Shown piece after piece: positions 25,933 through 34,736 of a stretch of 42,868 nt of DNA. This stretch comes from an uncultured Bacteroidota bacterium (lineage in GTDB: Bacteria > Bacteroidota > Bacteroidia > 2-12-FULL-35-15). The translations under genes were made by a program, and so were the position numbers. A model generated the notes under the pieces. That model saw nothing but the letters and a program-made list of their open reading frames with translations, had not been told where the DNA came from and did no database searches. The stretch's first letter is position 1, and every line of letters begins with the position of its first letter. Location of the stretch: assembly GCA_903847205.1 (NCBI GenBank), contig CAINDA010000043.1:1-42868 (forward strand), in the 5' to 3' direction.

Positions 25933-27485
25933 ACTGTCTGCAGCTGCAGGCTTTGAAGAACTTTTTTAAAACTTACTTTATCATCAATGATCTGAGGCAG
26001 TTTTTCTATTGAAACCCGCTCCTGAAGCATTGTATCACGGTAACGGATAGTTACGGTGTTATCCTCTAATGACTGGTGATCGATGGTAATACAAAAAGGC
26101 GTTCCAATTGCATCCTGCCTGCGGTAACGTTTTCCGATAGTGTCTTTTTCATCGTAAGCACAGGCATGGTCGTACTTGAGCATATCCATAATTTCACGTG
26201 CCTTGTCAGGAAGCCCGTCCTTTTTCAAGTGTGGCAATACTGCAACTTTTATTGGAGCAAGAAAAGCCGGAATATTAAGCGCTGTGCGGGTTGTGCCGTC
26301 TTCTAATTTTTCTTCGATGTATGCTTTTGAAAGTACGGATAAAAACAGACGGTCGAGTCCCACTGATGTTTCAACAACATAAGGCACATAATTTTGATTG
26401 AGCTCCGGATCAAAGTACTGCAATTTTTTACCGGAATGCTGCTCATGCGCTTTTAAATCAAAGTCGGTGCGGCTATGGATTCCTTCTAATTCTTTAAATC
26501 CGAATGGAAAATTAAATTCAATATCGCAGGCAGCATTTGCATAATGGGCGAGCTTCAAATGGTCGTGGAAACGGTAATTTTCACTTCCTAATCCCAGTGA
26601 ATGATGCCATTTCATACGTGCATCTTTCCAGTAGTTATACCATTCCATTTCAGTGCCGGGACGGACAAAAAACTGCATTTCCATCTGTTCGAATTCGCGC
26701 ATACGGAAAACAAACTGACGTGCTACAATCTCATTGCGGAAAGCCTTTCCGGTCTGTGCTATACCAAAAGGTATTTTCATTCTTCCTGATTTTTGCACAT
26801 TTAAAAAGTTCACAAAAATCCCCTGAGCCGTTTCCGGACGAAGATAAATAACGCTTGCATCCTCGCTCACAGAGCCCATTGCGGTGCTGAACATTAAATT
26901 AAACTGACGCACCTCGGTCCAGTTTTTTGTTCCCGAAACAGGGCAGACAATTTCGCAGTCAATAATAATTTGACGCACTCCTTCTAAATCATTTTTCTCT
27001 AAGGCATCCTTAAATTTTGCAAGGACAGCATCTGCTTTCGCTTGATTTTCCAATACACGCGCATTGGTTGAACGAAATGTTTCTTCATTAAATGATTCGC
27101 CAAAACGTTCTTTTGCTTTATCAACTTCTTTTTGAATTTTCGCTTCAATCTTAGCAACATGCTCCTCAATCAGCACATCAGCGCGGTAACGTTTTTTGCT
27201 GTCTTTATTATCAATCAATGGATCATTAAAAGCATCCACATGTCCGGATGCTTTCCAAATTGTGGGGTGCATAAAAATTGCAGAGTCAATTCCCACAATG
27301 TTTTCATGAAGCTGCACCATTGCCTTCCACCAATATTCACGCAGATTTTTTTTGAGTTCAACACCCATCTGCCCGTAATCATAAACAGCACTTAAGCCGT
27401 CATAAATTTCACTGCTCTGAAAAATAAATCCATACTCCTTTGAGTGGGAAATAATATTTTTTAAAATGTCTTCTTGATTTGCCAT
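25929..27485 (-). CDS. glyQS: glycine--tRNA ligase (dimeric class II)
   Basis: A 518-residue single-chain alpha2-type class II synthetase. It charges tRNA-Gly. Class II motif 2 is within FRNEIVARQFVFRMREFEQMEMQFF, and motif 3 is GLDRLFLSVLSKAY; the anticodon-binding domain (FLAPIKVAVLPHLKKDG ... DAIGTPFCITIDHQSL) is C-terminal. Residues from EDILKNIISHSKEYGFIFQSSEIYDGLSAVYDYG mark the start. It is complete and of usual length, and monocistronic as far as seen. Confidence 0.97.
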   Translation of the reverse strand: MANQEDILKNIISHSKEYGFIFQSSEIYDGLSAVYDYGQMGVELKKNLREYWWKAMVQLHENIVGIDSAIFMHPTIWKASGHVDAFNDPLIDNKDSKKRYRADVLIEEHVAKIEAKIQKEVDKAKERFGESFNEETFRSTNARVLENQAKADAVLAKFKDALEKNDLEGVRQIIIDCEIVCPVSGTKNWTEVRQFNLMFSTAMGSVSEDASVIYLRPETAQGIFVNFLNVQKSGRMKIPFGIAQTGKAFRNEIVARQFVFRMREFEQMEMQFFVRPGTEMEWYNYWKDARMKWHHSLGLGSENYRFHDHLKLAHYANAACDIEFNFPFGFKELEGIHSRTDFDLKAHEQHSGKKLQYFDPELNQNYVPYVVETSVGLDRLFLSVLSKAYIEEKLEDGTTRTALNIPAFLAPIKVAVLPHLKKDGLPDKAREIMDMLKYDHACAYDEKDTIGKRYRRQDAIGTPFCITIDHQSLEDNTVTIRYRDTMLQERVSIEKLPQIIDDKVSFKKVLQSLQLQTV

Positions 27486-27615
27486 AGTTCCGCAAAATTA
27501 TAAAATAACCGAACATAGGCATGCTCTTTTATTGTAATTACTATATCCCTTCATTAAATGATCAGGTGAAATTAATTAGATGCGCCCAATGTGATTTAAA
27601 ATCTGAGTATCAATA

Positions 27616-30600
27616 TCACCTAACCAATGTAACAGTTCCTTTGTAGCTGTGTTTCCGCTGGTTAAAATCTGTGATTTTTATTGAATAGATATACACATCT
27701 CTCTGTGCGATATCCGCACCGTGATTGGCCCTGCCATCCCAGCCTTTATTTTTATCATCAGAATAAAATATCAGATTTCCCCAGCGGTCGAATATCATCA
27801 TTTCGTATTCTTTTATAAATATGCCTTTCCCGTTAAAGGTGTCGTTTACCCCGTCATCATTGGGTGTGAAGGAGTTTGGAATATAAAATAAAAAATCCGG
27901 TTCTATTGTGATGGTCTGATAAGCCGTATCAACACAGTTGTACTGAGTTGATACAATCTGTCTTATTAAGTAAGTGCCTGTATCTGCATAGGTATGCGGG
28001 TTAGGATTGTGTATTGATGTTGTATCCTGATCACCGAAATTCCAGTGCCAGTAATTTGCTCCGATAGATTTATCTGTTATTGTTATAACAGGATTAACTA
28101 TGCTGGCACTGCTTGGCAATGCTGTAAAACCTGCTATCGGCATGGGATACACAGTGATGTAATGAGTTTTTGTTTTTGTACTTACGCAGCCGCTGTCGGA
28201 AGTAACCGTTAATGTTACATCTAAGAGGTTAGGTGCAAAAACTGAATCATTATGATAGCAGTGAAAAGGGCTCTGTCCGCTTCCTGCGGAACTTTGGTCG
28301 CCGTAATTCCACACAAAAACAGTATTTGTTCCAGGGTTTACGGTAGAAGTATTTTGGAAAGTGACGCATAAAGGTTCACAGCCGATACTGTCGTTCCTTG
28401 TAAAACTGACAATTGGATTGGGATTGACGGTTACTGCCCGTATCACTGAATCTACACAGCCGAAGTTAGATGTAATAAACAGCTGAACCGGGTATACACC
28501 TGCTGAACCATATAAGTGAGAGTTGTTTTGAGCAGCACTAAAAGCACTGTTATCAGCATAGTTCCAGCGCCAGCTGTGAATAGTATCGCTTGGCGCAATG
28601 TAAGAAGAATCGGCAAACTGAACTGCTGTTCCATTACATACATCCAATGCATAAATGCGTGCGTGAGGAAGCGGATGAACTACTGTATTTTTTACGATTG
28701 TATCTTTGCAGCCGTAAGCGCTCGTTACTATTAATGTTACAGGACGTGTGCCCGGATTGGCATACAGGTGGCTGGGATTAGGGTTGCCGTTCGGAGAAGT
28801 GCCGTCACCGAAATTCCAGGAGTGCGCTGCGATGCTTCCGCTCGATATTCTTGAACTGTCATTAAAAATCATCGGCTGGTTTAAACATACATTGCTGAAG
28901 CTGTAACCCGCAACAGGCATAGGGTACACTGTAATGCTGTCTTTAAGAGTGTCGGCACAGCCAAGGTTAGAAGAGCGTGTTATCAGGGTTACCTGGTAAT
29001 GACCAGGCAGGAGATAATGATGAACAGGGCTCCATACTGTTGTGTTAAGTCCGCTGTTATCGCCGTAATTCCATGTCCAGCTTGCTGTACTTCCCATTAC
29101 AGGAGGAATTGTTGTATTGCTGAATACAGCTGAATCAAACAAACAGATATTATTTTTACTGAAGGCCGATTGGGGAGCATCATAGGTTTTCACAGCATGG
29201 GTCATTGCATTGGAACAGCCTTTTGTTGTTCTGCTTAACAGGGTTGCATTGTAAGTGCCGGACAGGCTGTAGTAATGAGCGGGACTGGCTGTACTGCCTG
29301 TTGGGCCGTTATCTCCAAACACCCATAAATAAGCTGCCAGAGAATCCGGAAGAGTTACTGCACTGGTATTGGTAAAGTGAAGACTGTCGCCTAAACAGAC
29401 ATCAACACGACTGAAATCCGCGACAGGGTTGTAATATACACGTATAGGTTTTGTTATGGTATCGGCACAGCCGAAATTATTTCCAACAATCAAAGTAACA
29501 TTATACATGCCTCCGCTTGCATACAATCGGGAAGGGTTTTGAATAGTGCCTAAGGGGCTGGCATCGCCGTAATTCCAGTTCCATGCAGTGATGGTTCCTA
29601 AAGCTGTTGTGGATGTATCTCTGAACTGTGTTGCGAGGCCCTGGCAGACGCTGGTATTCTTAAAATCAGCCACAGGATTAGGATGTACAATTATTGTTTT
29701 AGTAATAGAATCGGAACAGCCGAAATTTGAAACATCAATCAGCTGAACGGTATATGAACCGGGCAATGCATACAAGTGTGTTGTATTGGTTGTTATTACC
29801 GGCGCTGTGGCGTCGCCGAAATTCCAGTGCCAGGTATGAATTGTATCGGTTGGGAGAATGCTGGATTGATCATTGAAATGAGCAATGTTTTGGTCGCAGA
29901 CGTCTGATGTATTAAAGTAAACAACAGGAAGAGGATGAACCACAATGTTTTTAACAATAGTGTCTTTACAGCCGTTATTACTTGCGGCTATTAAAGTAAC
30001 AACGTAAGTTCCAGGGCTTGAATAAATATGGCCCGGACTCTGAATAGTGCTGAAAGGCGTGCCATCGCCAAAGTTCCATGACCAGCCGGTTATAGAACCG
30101 CTTGAAACTATTGAGGAATCATGAAAATTGACAGACCGGGTTAAACAGACATCCTTAAAACCAAACTTAGCAGCCGGTTTTGGGTATATGTTTATTTTTA
30201 TTGAATCGGTATGAAAACAGCCTGAAGAATCAGTAACAGTGAGAGCGTATATTGAATTAATATGCGGGCATGCTGTTGGATTAGGCGAAACAGCGCTGCT
30301 CAAACCAGCTGCAGGTGCCCATAAATAAGTATAAGGAGGAACGCCTCCTGTTACAGAAGGTGCAGCGCCGATGACTGTGCAAAACCCAGGACATACTGAT
30401 ACATCAGGGCCGGCATGAGCTTTCAGGGCATTTTTCACTATTATAATATTTGCAGCAGCCTGAGAAAATACCCATGCAGGTTCGGCAGTATATTGTGCAG
30501 CACTTGGAGATGGCACTTCCTGAGCCGCAACAAGCAGGAACAATGTATCAGGGCAGGGCATAACAATACTCTGAGTCCAGGCTGTACCATAGCTGCTGAT

Positions 30601-32313
30601 GGTTGTTAAGAGCTGCCAGGGTTTTGAAATCGGCTTCAGATAAATGCGTATGGCCTGCCCGTTACCAGTGCCTGTTAATGTAAAAGACCTTGCAGCATAA
30701 TGCGTGGTGTCAGTACTTGGGCCGATGTAAGATGTGGAACTGTTAGCGCCGGGAGCAGGGTTTATGGTCGGCACAGTTGTAAAAGGGCCGTCAATCCTGA
30801 CTCTGCCGGCACCGCCGGAGCCGCCTTGTCCGCCGCCGCCAACACCGCCGGGACCGCCCAATACCTCAGTAGTTCCGGTTCCGAGTGAATTCAGTTTTCC
30901 GCTGAGTGCAATACCCCCGCCAGATCCGCCGCCGCCGCCTCTGTAGCCGCCGCAGCCATTTATTCCAACACCTCCGTCGGCGCTTATAGTTGCAGGAGAT
31001 ATGATAGAAGAAGATAAAAATGCATGAAATGCAGCAGCTCCCCCGCCGCCGCCGCCGCCTCGGGATGCACCTGAACCAACTACTCCCGCACTCCCACCGC
31101 CGCCTCCTGAAAAAGGCACCATTTGATCATTTCCATTAGATTTCCCGTTTTCGGATGTTCCGGGAGTAGTACCATCCGAACCAAATCCGCCGCCGCCGTA
31201 GCCGCCGCCGGCACCGCCATATCCCCCGGCCCCGCTTACTGAGCCGCTTGATCCGAATGGATGGCCGGTACCGCCTGAACCAAATCCCTGATCCGCGCCG
31301 CAGATTGTTAAGCCTTCGCCTCCGGGAACACCATTTAAGGAAATACCACCGGTACCAGGCATAGCGCATGGAGGTGGAGTTGAACCTGTTCCGGCTCCAG
31401 GCTGCTCCCCGCGAAGCAGTTCTGCACCTCCGCCGGTATATCCAGTACCCGGGCGGTTGGTGCCGCCTGAACTTGAGCAATTGACCCACGACTCTGTTCC
31501 GCCCCCGCCTCCGCCAGGCGCCCCGTCTGTATTCTGCCCTCCGGGCGCATTCAGGGAAACCGAAGCTCCCTGATCTATAAAAACTCTTCCCCTGCTTATT
31601 ACATTTATCGGCAGAAAACCCTGATTCCCGGCTGTACCCGGGTCACAATCGGATGTGCTTACGGTTACATTGGCTCCGCTGTTAAACTGCAGATCACTTA
31701 CTATCATTGCTCCCCGGCGGGAACGTATGCCTCCTGCTCCTCCTCCGCCAAGGGTAACAGCACCTGAAGTAATAATTGCCGGCTGCGGCTGAACAATATA
31801 AAATGTATCGGCATTAGAAAAACTGGTACTGTTTAATACTACCTGCAATGGAATACGATAGGCTGGTAAAAGAAGCTGCCAGTCGGCTGAATTGGGGCTT
31901 ACTCCGGGCATTACAAATACCTGGGCAGAAACCATTTTACCATTCCAGCTTACACTTACAGGCCCTATTTTTATTTTGTTTGTATCACTGCTGCTGGCGC
32001 AGATAAGGCGTACTGCATCTCCCGCATTATTTGAATAAATACCATCGGCACCGAAATTAGCATTCTGATTATATGGGCCGATAATTTCAACATACGTGTT
32101 CTGGCCTGCAGAGCCTATATCAGGGATAATGTAAGAAATGGTCTGAGAGAAAATCGGATGGGTTAAGAATAAAAAAACAAAAGCGTTTATAAAAACAATT
32201 TTTTGAAAAGAGTGAATAGGCCGCATGCCGAAATAAAAACGCTTCCGCTTTATTTCTTCCTGCCCGAAAGAAGATGAGATGTATTTGTAATATGTTTTTT
32301 CAAGTGTTTTCAT
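27616..32313 (-). CDS. glycine-rich/PKD-repeat surface protein with T9SS type B sorting domain
   Basis: A 1565-residue secreted protein. A signal peptide (FQKIVFINAFVFLFLTHPIFSQ) follows a 30-residue basic leader; a second start, M30 at 32226, would give a plain signal peptide. Residues ~55-180 form a beta domain, and ~185-515 are strikingly Gly-rich (runs such as GGGGGGTES and GGGGGGGAAAFHAF) and may form a parallel beta-helix. About ten PKD domains follow, each opening with VC and with a WNFGD or WNYGD core and a GC before the last strand. The last ~90 residues (FYIPNSFTPNDDGVNDTF ... KGTVTLVR) are the gliding-motility-type sorting domain (T9SS type B). Cell-surface adhesion or a fibre is likely. 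Repeated Cys pairs suggest one disulfide per PKD domain. Confidence 0.9.
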   Translation of the reverse strand: MKTLEKTYYKYISSSFGQEEIKRKRFYFGMRPIHSFQKIVFINAFVFLFLTHPIFSQTISYIIPDIGSAGQNTYVEIIGPYNQNANFGADGIYSNNAGDAVRLICASSSDTNKIKIGPVSVSWNGKMVSAQVFVMPGVSPNSADWQLLLPAYRIPLQVVLNSTSFSNADTFYIVQPQPAIITSGAVTLGGGGAGGIRSRRGAMIVSDLQFNSGANVTVSTSDCDPGTAGNQGFLPINVISRGRVFIDQGASVSLNAPGGQNTDGAPGGGGGGTESWVNCSSSGGTNRPGTGYTGGGAELLRGEQPGAGTGSTPPPCAMPGTGGISLNGVPGGEGLTICGADQGFGSGGTGHPFGSSGSVSGAGGYGGAGGGYGGGGFGSDGTTPGTSENGKSNGNDQMVPFSGGGGGSAGVVGSGASRGGGGGGGAAAFHAFLSSSIISPATISADGGVGINGCGGYRGGGGGSGGGIALSGKLNSLGTGTTEVLGGPGGVGGGGQGGSGGAGRVRIDGPFTTVPTINPAPGANSSTSYIGPSTDTTHYAARSFTLTGTGNGQAIRIYLKPISKPWQLLTTISSYGTAWTQSIVMPCPDTLFLLVAAQEVPSPSAAQYTAEPAWVFSQAAANIIIVKNALKAHAGPDVSVCPGFCTVIGAAPSVTGGVPPYTYLWAPAAGLSSAVSPNPTACPHINSIYALTVTDSSGCFHTDSIKINIYPKPAAKFGFKDVCLTRSVNFHDSSIVSSGSITGWSWNFGDGTPFSTIQSPGHIYSSPGTYVVTLIAASNNGCKDTIVKNIVVHPLPVVYFNTSDVCDQNIAHFNDQSSILPTDTIHTWHWNFGDATAPVITTNTTHLYALPGSYTVQLIDVSNFGCSDSITKTIIVHPNPVADFKNTSVCQGLATQFRDTSTTALGTITAWNWNYGDASPLGTIQNPSRLYASGGMYNVTLIVGNNFGCADTITKPIRVYYNPVADFSRVDVCLGDSLHFTNTSAVTLPDSLAAYLWVFGDNGPTGSTASPAHYYSLSGTYNATLLSRTTKGCSNAMTHAVKTYDAPQSAFSKNNICLFDSAVFSNTTIPPVMGSTASWTWNYGDNSGLNTTVWSPVHHYLLPGHYQVTLITRSSNLGCADTLKDSITVYPMPVAGYSFSNVCLNQPMIFNDSSRISSGSIAAHSWNFGDGTSPNGNPNPSHLYANPGTRPVTLIVTSAYGCKDTIVKNTVVHPLPHARIYALDVCNGTAVQFADSSYIAPSDTIHSWRWNYADNSAFSAAQNNSHLYGSAGVYPVQLFITSNFGCVDSVIRAVTVNPNPIVSFTRNDSIGCEPLCVTFQNTSTVNPGTNTVFVWNYGDQSSAGSGQSPFHCYHNDSVFAPNLLDVTLTVTSDSGCVSTKTKTHYITVYPMPIAGFTALPSSASIVNPVITITDKSIGANYWHWNFGDQDTTSIHNPNPHTYADTGTYLIRQIVSTQYNCVDTAYQTITIEPDFLFYIPNSFTPNDDGVNDTFNGKGIFIKEYEMMIFDRWGNLIFYSDDKNKGWDGRANHGADIAQRDVYIYSIKITDFNQRKHSYKGTVTLVR

Positions 32314-32581
32314 TTCCCCTTTTTGGAAAGCCTTGCGAAATCTGTTCAGATCATTAATGTTATGCTGCTCTTGTTAAGTATTTTTTCATTCTTAATATCT
32401 TTTCAATTATGAGATATTTATAAAAATGATCTGATAAGCAAGATATGAAATATTTTTTAAGAGGGCTTGATTGTACTGAAATAAATTAAGGGATGGATGC
32501 TGCGGGACAAAGGATGAACCAAGTGCTGCAGTCATTGGTTTTGTTATTCCAAAACATTTTCTGAAAATATAAACCTTCCCG

Positions 32582-32759
32582 CGTTCTCGACTCCGCTCGA
32601 ACTGGAGAAAACGAATTACGTGTTGTCATATTGAGCTTGTCGAAATATGTGCGCTGGCTTCCCAAACACTTCGACAAGCTCAGTGTGACCTGCCCATTTC
32701 GACATTTTTCCCCTTTGCCTGACAGCGCGCGTTTGTCAGTTCGAGCGGAGTCGAGAACG
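32582..32759. repeat. nested inverted repeats, REP/BIME-like composite
   Basis: An outer perfect 23-base inverted repeat (32582-32604 and 32737-32759; core CTCGACTCCGCTCGAACTG) encloses a second, inner repeat (32624-32644 and 32670-32689, core TTGAGCTTGTCGAA, two mismatches). The inner core recurs near 41081-41123. Nested arms of unrelated sequence suggest one mobile palindrome inserted in another. Confidence 0.75.
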
Positions 32760-32871
32760 TGTGCTGAACTAGTTTCGCATCTATTTTCCTGTTGAATTAT
32801 GAAAGAGGTCTATTAAACAATTGCTTGTTTACCCGCAGCGAGAAAATTATTCAATACTAAAATATCGATGC

Positions 32872-32999
32872 TAACCGACTAAAGGGCTAAAGCCCTATTA
32901 ATAATAGGTATTCCATTTGTAACCCCAGCCTTAAGGCTGGGGTTATTAAAACCATACTGCAAAGGGGCTTTAGCCCTGAATGATTTTTTTAATCGGTTA
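32872..32999. repeat. REP-like palindromic element
   Basis: TAACCGA (32872-32878) and TCGGTTA (32993-32999) are the outer ends. Inside lie AGGGCTAAAGCCCT (32883-32896), a perfect 24-base palindrome at 32921-32944 built on CCCCAGCC/GGCTGGGG, and GGGGCTTTAGCCCT (about 32964-32977). GGGCTAAAGCCC-type palindromes are found as families in Bacteroidota genomes and resemble REP elements moved by Tyr-type (RAYT) transposases. No such transposase is in this window. Confidence 0.65.
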
Positions 33000-33397
33000 A
33001 TACTGATAAAACATGTAATTAAATTCTAAAAACGCCCTTAAAAAATTTCTATCCTTTAGGTTTTGGGTGTTCATAACAAAATTATTTTTTTATTTTTTCT
33101 CAATACTATAAGAGGCTTGCGGAAACGCAACGATTTTGGGTTACATTTTATTGTTATTTTTTTAAACTTTATTTTATGGGGCAATGCAATAAAACCCCAT
33201 TCATAACGGTTTTAGAAGAAATAAAAAAAACAAATATTCTTTTACATCTAAAAAACAAAAGCTGTGAATAGAAATAAAAAAGGAGGCCGCATCAAAATAG
33301 CTTAAGCACAAAACGCAAGGAAATTAAACAAGCAGCAATTGAGTAAAACAAGCAGCACAATTAATAATTATATATCTAACCCTTAATCCAAAAAAAA

Positions 33398-34039
33398 ATG
33401 ACAACAAGTTCGCAAGTAACCATACTGCAAGCTATTGCAGTGGTTAAACCAAACACCGGTATCGATCAGTATATCGTAAATGCCTTCGGAGTTCATACAT
33501 CCATTACACTGCCGCTTCCAAACGGCAACCCTAATTTTACAGGGGTAGTATGGTCAGTAACACCCGCTCAGTTTTTAGCAGACGTTAATGCCTTAGACGG
33601 CGCTCAGAGCGGACTGCATCTGAACCCGCCAACCAGCACCGCTTCTCAGCGCAACGCGTTCAAAAAAATAGTGGCTAAAAATTTAAAATTTGTGTTGAGC
33701 GATGTTCAGAAAGTTGCAGATAATGCCCCTGCTGATGCAGTGGCAATTATTGAAAGTGCTAATTTTGTTGTGAAACAATCATCGGCCCGCCACAAATTTG
33801 TTGGAGTTAGAAACACAACAACACCGGGTGTTGTTGAAATTGCTGCTGCCGAACCCGGACATCATGAATGGGCGCAGAAAAATGCTGACGGCAGCTGGAC
33901 GGCTTTAAGGTCAGGCACCGGCGCAAAAAAAGTAGTTACCGGATTAACTTCCGGCTCTTCTCAAATATTCAGAAGTGCACCCATTGTAAGCACAGAAGAT
34001 GCCGCCTGGACTGTTTACCCGGCTATTATTATTACCTGA
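33398..34039 (+). CDS. unknown protein with C-terminal FnIII-like domain
   Basis: A 213-residue protein without signal peptide. The N-terminal ~130 residues (QVTILQAIAVVKPNTGIDQ, then PAQFLADVNALDGAQSGLHLNPPTST) are unrecognised and look alpha-beta. The last ~70 residues (PGVVEIAAAEPGHHEWAQKN ... SSQIFRSAPIVSTEDAAW) resemble a fibronectin type III strand pattern, as in the FnIII proteins common in this phylum, but lack a second repeat. It is well spelled and has normal codon use, so I believe it is a real gene. The 21-bp minisatellite begins about 30 bases after its stop. Function unknown. Confidence 0.6.
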   Translation: MTTSSQVTILQAIAVVKPNTGIDQYIVNAFGVHTSITLPLPNGNPNFTGVVWSVTPAQFLADVNALDGAQSGLHLNPPTSTASQRNAFKKIVAKNLKFVLSDVQKVADNAPADAVAIIESANFVVKQSSARHKFVGVRNTTTPGVVEIAAAEPGHHEWAQKNADGSWTALRSGTGAKKVVTGLTSGSSQIFRSAPIVSTEDAAWTVYPAIIIT

Positions 34040-34071
34040 TCTGAATAGAAAAAAAGCTTCTTTTAGGTGAA

Positions 34072-34376
34072 AAACACCTCCCATGAGAAGAAAGACATCT
34101 CTCATGAGATGGAAGACATCTCTCATGGGATGTGAGACATCTCACATGGGATGTGAGACATCTCTCATGAGATGGAAGACATCTCACATGGGATGTGAGA
34201 CATCTCTCATGAGATGAAAGACATCTCACATGGGATGGAAGACATCTCTCATGGGATGGGAGACATCTCTCATGAGATGGAAGACATCTCTCATTGGATG
34301 GGAGACATCTCTCATGAGATGGGAGACATCTCTCATGGGATGAGAGACATCTCACATGAGATTTGAGACATTTTTC
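34072..34376. repeat. 21-bp tandem repeat (minisatellite), about 14 units
   Basis: Thirteen contiguous units start at 34093, 34114, and every 21 bases to 34345, each AGACATCTC followed by a CATGRGATG variant and a 2-3 base tail. A degenerate unit precedes them at 34072 and a partial one follows at 34366. Each unit contains CATCTC...GAGATG arms, so each can form a small hairpin. The period is two helical turns. Units differ by a few bases, so the array is old or evolving in register. One minus-strand frame stays open through it (RCLPSHE heptads), but this follows automatically from a 21-base period. Confidence 0.9.
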
Positions 34377-34397
34377 TTCACAAAATGGTATGCTGCC

Positions 34398-34427
34398 AGC
34401 CCCTCCTCTTGAAAAAGATGAGGGGCT
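34398..34427 (+). terminator. hairpin after the minisatellite
   Basis: AGCCCCTC at 34398-34405 pairs with GAGGGGCT at 34420-34427, followed by GAGTTGTTT. It may end transcription of the FnIII-like gene and the repeat array. The spacer from here to 34736 shows nothing else that I recognise except a short CAGCC/GGCTG hairpin near 34577. Confidence 0.5.
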
Positions 34428-34736
34428 GAGTTGTTTATATCTCCTGTATTTACCATCTACATCACTGAAAACTGCTGCTGTTTTTGTAAAACATTGTTTT
34501 CTTTCTGCGGGGTAATTTCACTCTCCTGCCTTTTTAAAACCGCCTTCCATTCCTATTTTATTTTTATTCTAAATAGGCAGCCAATCGGCTGTCCTGCTTC
34601 ATTAAAATAGCTCTTACTAAATTATTTTGTTTTCAATGACTGGGCAAAATGCATAGAAATTCGGTATTCAGTTTGGATAATCCGTTTATTGGGGATAGGT
34701 TTGCGTAGGGGAAAATATCAAATAAAATTAGACAAC

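Larger units (their letters stand above)
32314..33397. other. 1.08-kb gene-free region rich in palindromes
   Basis: No frame here looks coding. It holds two independent palindromic elements (32582-32759 and 32872-32999, described separately) and then a very A+T-rich stretch of poly-T and poly-A up to the FnIII-like gene. Interspersed repeats of this type in Bacteroidota are usually insertion scars or REP-like elements. The region marks the left side of the 32.3-42.7 kb accessory block. Confidence 0.6.

Noticed and set aside
31136-31489. Arg-rich minus-strand frame of 117 codons (and a 71-codon neighbour)
   Set aside because: Shadow of the glycine-rich part of the 1565-residue protein, created by its GC-rich glycine codons; overlaps it fully in another frame of the same strand.
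34032-34355. Minus-strand 107-codon frame of RCLPSHE heptads through the minisatellite
   Set aside because: A 21-base period keeps a frame open automatically when one unit is stop-free; no start context, flanking domain or codon bias supports a gene.
34072-34376. CRISPR array
   Set aside because: Units are contiguous with no spacers, and no cas gene is present.
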